The notes under the pieces were generated by a model, which saw only the letters and a program-made list of their open reading frames with translations, did not search any database and was not told the origin of the DNA. Positions 60,070 to 64,000 of a stretch of DNA of 64,000 nt are shown here, piece after piece. Source of the DNA: UBA11222 sp049323435 (GTDB taxonomy: Bacteria; Pseudomonadota; Alphaproteobacteria; UBA11222); the NCBI GenBank assembly GCA_049323435.1, contig JBMOMX010000036.1:1-64000 (forward strand), in the 5' to 3' direction. How positions within the stretch are numbered: the stretch's first letter is position 1; each line of letters starts with the position of its first letter. The translations under genes were made by a program, and so were the position numbers.

Positions 60070-61862
60070 TGTGCGGCATTGGCGGTTTCATGACGCGCGA
60101 TGGCAGTACGCCGCCTGCAAGAATATTGACAGATATGCTGCATGCGCTGGGGCATCGCGGGCCGGACGGCGAAGGCCGCTATCTGGCGGGGGGTCTCGGT
60201 ATGGTGCATACACGTCTCGCCATTATCGACCTTAAGACCGGTGATCAACCCATTTACGAACCTGAAGGCGCGGCGCTGGTTGCCAATGGCGAGATCTATA
60301 ATTATCTCGAACTGAAACAGTCGCTGAGCGGGGTTCCCATGCACTCGCAATCGGACTGTGAGCCGGCGCTGTATCTTTACCGCAAATTTGGCGTCGGCTA
60401 TGTGGACAGGCTGCGCGGCATGTTTGCCATCGCTTTATATGATCCGCGTGAGGATATGCTGTTATTGTCGCGCGATCCGTTTGGCATCAAGCCGCTTTAT
60501 TATGCCGAAATCGAGCATGGCCTGCTGTTTGCTTCCGAACCCGGTGCGCTGCTGGCCACAGGATTGATCAAGCCGGTGGTGCGCGCAGAAGCTGCCAGTG
60601 AGTTGCTGCAACTGCAATTCACCACGGGCAGAAATACGATTTTTGAAGGTATCATGCGGGTGCTGCCCGGAGAAACGCTGGAGGTGGTGCGCGGGCGCGT
60701 GGCCGACCGCCACCGGCGCCGGGCACTGCCGCCGCCTGTTACGCGCGAGCAGGACGAAGCGGATGCGCTGGCGGAACTGGATCGTGTCTTGATGGAAAGC
60801 GTTGCGCTGCATCAGCGCTCGGACGTTCCCTATGGGCTGTTTCTGTCCGGCGGCATTGATTCTTCCGTCATTCTGGCCTGCATGGCCAAACTGAATGATG
60901 CCCCGGTCATGGCGTTTACCGCGGGCTTTTCCGGAACGGATGTTCAGGATGAACGCGCGCATGCCCGCATGCTGGCAAAACATGTCGGCGCAAAGCATGT
61001 TGAGGTGGAGGTCAACGCCGATGATTTCTGGAATTTACTGCCGGAGATCGCAGCCTTTGTCGATGACCCGGCAGCGGATTACGCCATTGTGCCAACCTAT
61101 AAGCTTGCCGCCATCGCGGCGCGGGAACTGAAAGTCGTGCTATGCGGTGAGGGGGGAGACGAACTGTTCGCCGGATATGGGCGTTACCGCAGTGTGATGC
61201 GGCCGCTCTGGCTGGGCGGCCGCACGATGCGGCCCAGGGGCTTTCTGGATGGCATGAATTTACTGCGCGATGAATCGTCCAATTGGCGTGATGGAATCGC
61301 TGCTGCCGAAAGCCGCGTGACACTGCCAAACCAGACCCGCCTGCAACGGGCGCAGGCCACGGATTGCGAAGACTGGCTGCCGAATGATCTGCTGATCAAG
61401 CTGGACCGCTGCCTGATGGCGCATGGGCTGGAGGGCCGGACCCCTTTATTGGACCTTGAGGTCGCCAGGGTCGCCTATGGTCTGCCCGATCGTCTGAAGG
61501 TTGCGGGCCGGAAGGGCAAGGGGAAATATTTGTTGCGGCGCTGGTTGCAGCAAAATCTGCCCGAGGCAGATCCGTTTTCGCGCAAGCGGGGCTTTACGGT
61601 GCCGGTGGGGGAATGGATTGCCGGTAAAGCCGAACGGCTGGCGCCGCTGGTCGCGGGGCAACCGGGAATTATGGAAATGTGCAAGCCGGAAGGGGTACTG
61701 AAGCTGTTTCGCAACCTTGCAGGTCACGGCCGGCACGGACGCGAGGCGCGCGCGGCCTGGATGCTACTATTCTATGCGCTCTGGCATCAGGCGCATATTG
61801 TGCGTTCGCGTCCAGGCGGGGACGTGTTCAACAGCCTGGCCACGCCCTGGCGGAACAGATAA
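60069..61862 (+). CDS. asnB: Asparagine synthetase, glutamine-hydrolysing (AsnB-like)
   Basis: A 597-residue class II amidotransferase fused to an ATP-pyrophosphatase synthetase. Cys2 is the nucleophile (MCGIGGF), and the glutaminase domain has the LANGEIYNY-type motif (VANGEIYNYLELK). The synthetase P-loop is LFLSGGIDSSVI near residue 258. Within glycan clusters such proteins often amidate a sugar or lipid carboxylate instead of making free asparagine, so the true substrate is open. It is coupled to the GT4 gene by a one-base overlap. Confidence 0.9.
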   Translation: MCGIGGFMTRDGSTPPARILTDMLHALGHRGPDGEGRYLAGGLGMVHTRLAIIDLKTGDQPIYEPEGAALVANGEIYNYLELKQSLSGVPMHSQSDCEPALYLYRKFGVGYVDRLRGMFAIALYDPREDMLLLSRDPFGIKPLYYAEIEHGLLFASEPGALLATGLIKPVVRAEAASELLQLQFTTGRNTIFEGIMRVLPGETLEVVRGRVADRHRRRALPPPVTREQDEADALAELDRVLMESVALHQRSDVPYGLFLSGGIDSSVILACMAKLNDAPVMAFTAGFSGTDVQDERAHARMLAKHVGAKHVEVEVNADDFWNLLPEIAAFVDDPAADYAIVPTYKLAAIAARELKVVLCGEGGDELFAGYGRYRSVMRPLWLGGRTMRPRGFLDGMNLLRDESSNWRDGIAAAESRVTLPNQTRLQRAQATDCEDWLPNDLLIKLDRCLMAHGLEGRTPLLDLEVARVAYGLPDRLKVAGRKGKGKYLLRRWLQQNLPEADPFSRKRGFTVPVGEWIAGKAERLAPLVAGQPGIMEMCKPEGVLKLFRNLAGHGRHGREARAAWMLLFYALWHQAHIVRSRPGGDVFNSLATPWRNR

Positions 61863-61874
61863 AGACTGAGAAAA

Positions 61875-62090
61875 TCAGGCTACCGAGCCGCCGCTTTCAC
61901 GGATGGCTTTCTTGCGGGCAAGCTTGCGTGCGCGGCGAACGGCTTCGGCCTTTTCACGCGCCCGTTTTTCAGAGGGCTTTTCAAAATGATTGCGAAGCTT
62001 CATTTCACGAAAGACGCCTTCTCGCTGCATCTTTTTCTTCAGCGCTTTCAGCGCCTGGTCCACATTGTTATCGCGTACAACAACCTGCAA
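61875..62090 (-). CDS. rpsU: 30S ribosomal protein S21 (bS21)
   Basis: A 71-residue, very basic small-subunit protein near the anti-Shine-Dalgarno region. The sequence QVVVRDNNVDQALKALKKKM with REGVFREMKLR is the family signature. The only in-frame start before the conserved N-terminus is TTG at 62090, an unusual choice for an abundant ribosomal protein. It is convergent with asnB, 12 nt apart. Confidence 0.93.
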   Translation of the reverse strand: MQVVVRDNNVDQALKALKKKMQREGVFREMKLRNHFEKPSEKRAREKAEAVRRARKLARKKAIRESGGSVA

Positions 62091-62118
62091 TTATCCGTTC
62101 CAGTCCTGGTTAGTGTTA

Positions 62119-62156
62119 GAAAGCAAAGTCGGGGTCAGAAAGCGAAGCCAGGGCTG
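62119..62156 (-). repeat. Imperfect 19-nt tandem repeat in the rpsU leader
   Basis: GAAAGCAAAGTCGGGGTCA and GAAAGCGAAGCCAGGGCTG lie head to tail, followed by a third GAAAGCA. On the rpsU strand this places GCTTTC three times at 19-nt spacing before the TTG start. The rest of the 384-nt gap to gmd holds the family A element at 62333 and AT-rich sequence; I see no gene there. Confidence 0.4.
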
Positions 62157-62332
62157 GAAAGCATAACGCCCGCCAAGACCCGGCAGGCCTTACGTTGTAG
62201 GAGCAATAGCCAAACTTTCAGGAAATGTCTAGCTTCAAGCCGTATATTCTCTGAAATCGCCAATTTATTAGTTATTTTAAAGGGTTAGAGCGGTAAGGTT
62301 TTAAGTTTGACCATGGAACACACTCTCTAACC

Positions 62333-62458
62333 TGTCACCCCGGATTTATTCCGGGGTCCACCAGCCTTCGCCAGAAGGCTGGCTACGGCTTGGCAAGTGA
62401 GCCACAAGCTAAGACCTGAGTTTTTGGCCCTGGACCCCGCACCAAGTGCGGGGTGACA
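62333..62458. repeat. Dispersed element family A, long form (126 nt)
   Basis: Begins TGTCACCCCGGATTTATTCC and ends CACCAAGTGCGGGGTGACA, so the ends are perfect 10-bp inverted repeats. Read in reverse it matches the 89-nt copies plus about 37 internal nt carrying the AGCCTTC-tggc-GAAGGCT hairpin. It lies between rpsU and gmd. Confidence 0.88.
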
Positions 62459-62474
62459 GAGTGGATGGGCTGAT

Positions 62475-63548
62475 TCAATCTAAAATCATACCGATATAAA
62501 TGCTTGCCTGTGATGTGCGGGCCAGGTCTGCCGCTACCATCTCGTTAATCAATTGCCTGAAATCAGTGGCCGGGCTCCAGCCGAGTTCCACCCTGGCTTT
62601 GCTGGCGTCGCCGCATAAATTATCGGCTTCAGCTGGACGAAATAGCCCGGAATCAACAGCAACAAGGATCTTTCCGCTGGCGCTGTCGATGCCGGTCTCA
62701 TCCACTCCCGCGCCGCGCCACTCCAGGGCAATGCCGATTTGCGCGAATGCCTGTGTGGCGAATTCACGCACAGTATGGGTTTTACCGCTGGCCAGAACCC
62801 AGTCCTGCGGGGTGGGGTGCTGCACGATCCGCCACATGCCATCGACATAATCCCTGGCATGGCCCCAGTCGCGCCGCGCATCAAGATTGCCCAGAAGCAG
62901 GGGCTGCTGCTGTCCGGCGGCAATGGCGGCGACAGCACGTGTAATTTTGCGGGACACAAAGGATTCCCCGCGAAACGGACTTTCGTGATTGAACAATATT
63001 CCGTTACAGGCGTGCAGCCCGTAGGCTTCGCGGTAATGCACGGTAATCCAGTGGGCATAAAGTTTTGCCACTGCGTAAGGGCTGCGCGGATGAAAAGCGG
63101 TTTGCTCATTCTGTGGGATTTGGGCCGCCATCCCAAACAGTTCGGAGGTCGAGGCCTGATAAAATCTTGTGCGGTCCTGAAGACCCAGAATGCGAATCGC
63201 TTCCAATAACCGCAACGCGCCGATCGCATCTACATTGGCGGTATATTCCGGAGTCTGGAAACTGACCCCGACATGGCTTTGGGCCGCCAGATTGTATATT
63301 TCCTCCGGGGCGGTTTCCTGGACGATGCGAAGAATATTAGCCTGATCCGTGACATCGCCATAATGCAGGAACAGATTCTGCGGATAAGCATCCAATGTCC
63401 TGCATAATGCTTCTATCCGCCCGGTATTGATCGAAGATGTGCGCCGCACAAGGCCATGTACCATATAGCCTTTTGCCAGCAGCAACGCTGTCAGATAGGC
63501 GCCATCCTGCCCGGTTACACCGGTAATCAACGCCACCTTGCGCGACAT
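62475..63548 (-). CDS. gmd: GDP-mannose 4,6-dehydratase
   Basis: Extended SDR enzyme converting GDP-mannose to GDP-4-keto-6-deoxymannose, the precursor of GDP-fucose, GDP-rhamnose or GDP-perosamine. The 357 residues have ALITGVTGQDGAYLTALLL at the N-terminus, the Thr-Ser-Glu triad region YQASTSELFG near residue 130, catalytic YAVAK near residue 158 and NHESPFRGESFVSRKIT near residue 187. It fits the neighbouring LPS/polysaccharide cluster; the partner that finishes the deoxysugar is outside the window. Confidence 0.96.
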   Translation of the reverse strand: MSRKVALITGVTGQDGAYLTALLLAKGYMVHGLVRRTSSINTGRIEALCRTLDAYPQNLFLHYGDVTDQANILRIVQETAPEEIYNLAAQSHVGVSFQTPEYTANVDAIGALRLLEAIRILGLQDRTRFYQASTSELFGMAAQIPQNEQTAFHPRSPYAVAKLYAHWITVHYREAYGLHACNGILFNHESPFRGESFVSRKITRAVAAIAAGQQQPLLLGNLDARRDWGHARDYVDGMWRIVQHPTPQDWVLASGKTHTVREFATQAFAQIGIALEWRGAGVDETGIDSASGKILVAVDSGLFRPAEADNLCGDASKARVELGWSPATDFRQLINEMVAADLARTSQASIYIGMILD

Positions 63549-63602
63549 TGCGGGTTCTCCAGATAGAGTTTTACGCTACTGTGCGGTGTGTGGCTCCAGC
63601 CA

Positions 63603-63629
63603 GCAAGGGCAAACTTGCCTTGCCCTTGC
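63603..63629. promoter_or_regulatory. Perfect 10-bp inverted repeat between gmd and the NUDIX gene
   Basis: GCAAGGGCAA (63603-63612) and TTGCCCTTGC (63620-63629) flank a 7-nt loop. It lies in the 148-nt region between divergent start codons, where an operator for one or both genes would be expected. No T-run follows on either strand. Confidence 0.5.
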
Positions 63630-63696
63630 ATCCGCAAAAACCAATAATCTCTTCCGATAGATTAAAACCTAATAACGTCCAACAATTGAGGATTAC

Positions 63697-64000
63697 ATGT
63701 CTAAAGAAGCCGTAACGCCTGTTCCCGCTGCCACTTTGATGCTGATTCGCGATGGCGCGGATGGGCTGGAAGTTTTTATGGTGGAGCGCCACCACCAGAT
63801 TGATTTTGCCACCGGCGCGCTGGTATTTCCCGGCGGCAAGATCGACAAGGCGGATTTTGATCCGGGCCTGCGGGCCAGATGCGAGAATGGGGATCAATTT
63901 TCTGATCTGGAACTGGCGCTGCGTGTGGGCGGCATACGCGAGGCGTTTGAGGAATGCGGAGTGTTGCTGGCGCATGATGCGGGCGGTACGGGCCTGATCG
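63697..64000 (+). CDS. NUDIX hydrolase, partial at window edge
   Basis: The first 101 residues of a NUDIX hydrolase are visible; the gene runs off the window. VPAATLMLIRDGADGLEVFM leads into GALVFPGGKIDKADFD, and after about 30 inserted residues into VGGIREAFEECGVLLA. The Nudix box is thus split between its Gly and its R-E-x-x-E-E core, a pattern of the NUDT19-like branch, members of which act on CoA or nucleotide diphosphates. Substrate is unknown. It is divergent from gmd. Confidence 0.88.
   Translation, partial: MSKEAVTPVPAATLMLIRDGADGLEVFMVERHHQIDFATGALVFPGGKIDKADFDPGLRARCENGDQFSDLELALRVGGIREAFEECGVLLAHDAGGTGLI

Overview
The window reads as alphaproteobacterial chromosome. The frr-uppS-cdsA-dxr-rseP-bamA-skp-lpxD-fabZ-lpxA block, the gltA/gltX/comEC neighbourhood, the DUF1289 and DUF1491 proteins, guaB-rsmB-guaA and a TIGR02281-type aspartic protease all fit that class. 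The cell is Gram-negative (BamA, BamB, Skp, lipid A enzymes, LPS-type glycosyltransferases) and probably flagellated (MotA). I cannot place the order or family. No rRNA, phage, transposase or CRISPR array is visible.

Layout. 0.1-16.3 kb: dnaE, then a co-directional run of translation genes (rpsB, tsf, pyrH, frr), isoprenoid and phospholipid genes (uppS, cdsA, dxr), envelope assembly (rseP, bamA, skp) and lipid A genes (lpxD, fabZ, lpxA). lpxI and lpxB do not follow. 16.3-25.7 kb: an accessory-looking stretch with an aminotransferase, a repeat protein of thirteen 43-residue TPR-like units, a solitary HigA-type regulator, phosphomannomutase, a phosphoesterase, an aspartic protease, a decayed VapC fragment, tRNA-Asn, a complete higBA toxin-antitoxin pair and tRNA-Gln. 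25.7-34.5 kb: ppx/gppA, rlmE, a candidate structured RNA, a ferritin-like protein, guaB, rsmB, guaA and a small arsC-like/GNAT/GFA operon. 34.5-44.9 kb: a PEP-CTERM exported protein, a YfgM-like protein, bamB, der and the prkA-yeaH-spoVR stress operon. 45-50 kb: gltA and gltX, with comEC divergent. 50-56 kb: three SDR oxidoreductases, an enoyl-CoA hydratase, a low-GC RusA-like orphan, DUF1491 and motA. 55.6-64 kb: tag and ygfZ, an LPS/polysaccharide glycosylation operon (GT9-GT2-GT4-asnB), rpsU, gmd and a truncated NUDIX gene.

How the genes relate. BamA, BamB, Skp, RseP and the YfgM-like protein all serve export and outer-membrane assembly. LpxA, FabZ and LpxD feed lipid A, while PMM, Gmd, GT9, GT2, GT4 and AsnB point to LPS core or surface polysaccharide. 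GuaB and GuaA make GMP. PrkA, YeaH and SpoVR form a conserved stress/starvation module.

The least explained signals are non-coding: a 122-nt nested inverted-repeat structure with a -10 box in front of the ferritin-like gene (6S-like shape), two families of dispersed palindromic elements (91 nt; and 89/126 nt with TGTCACCCCG ends), perfect operators at both HigA loci, and structured leaders of motA and gltA.
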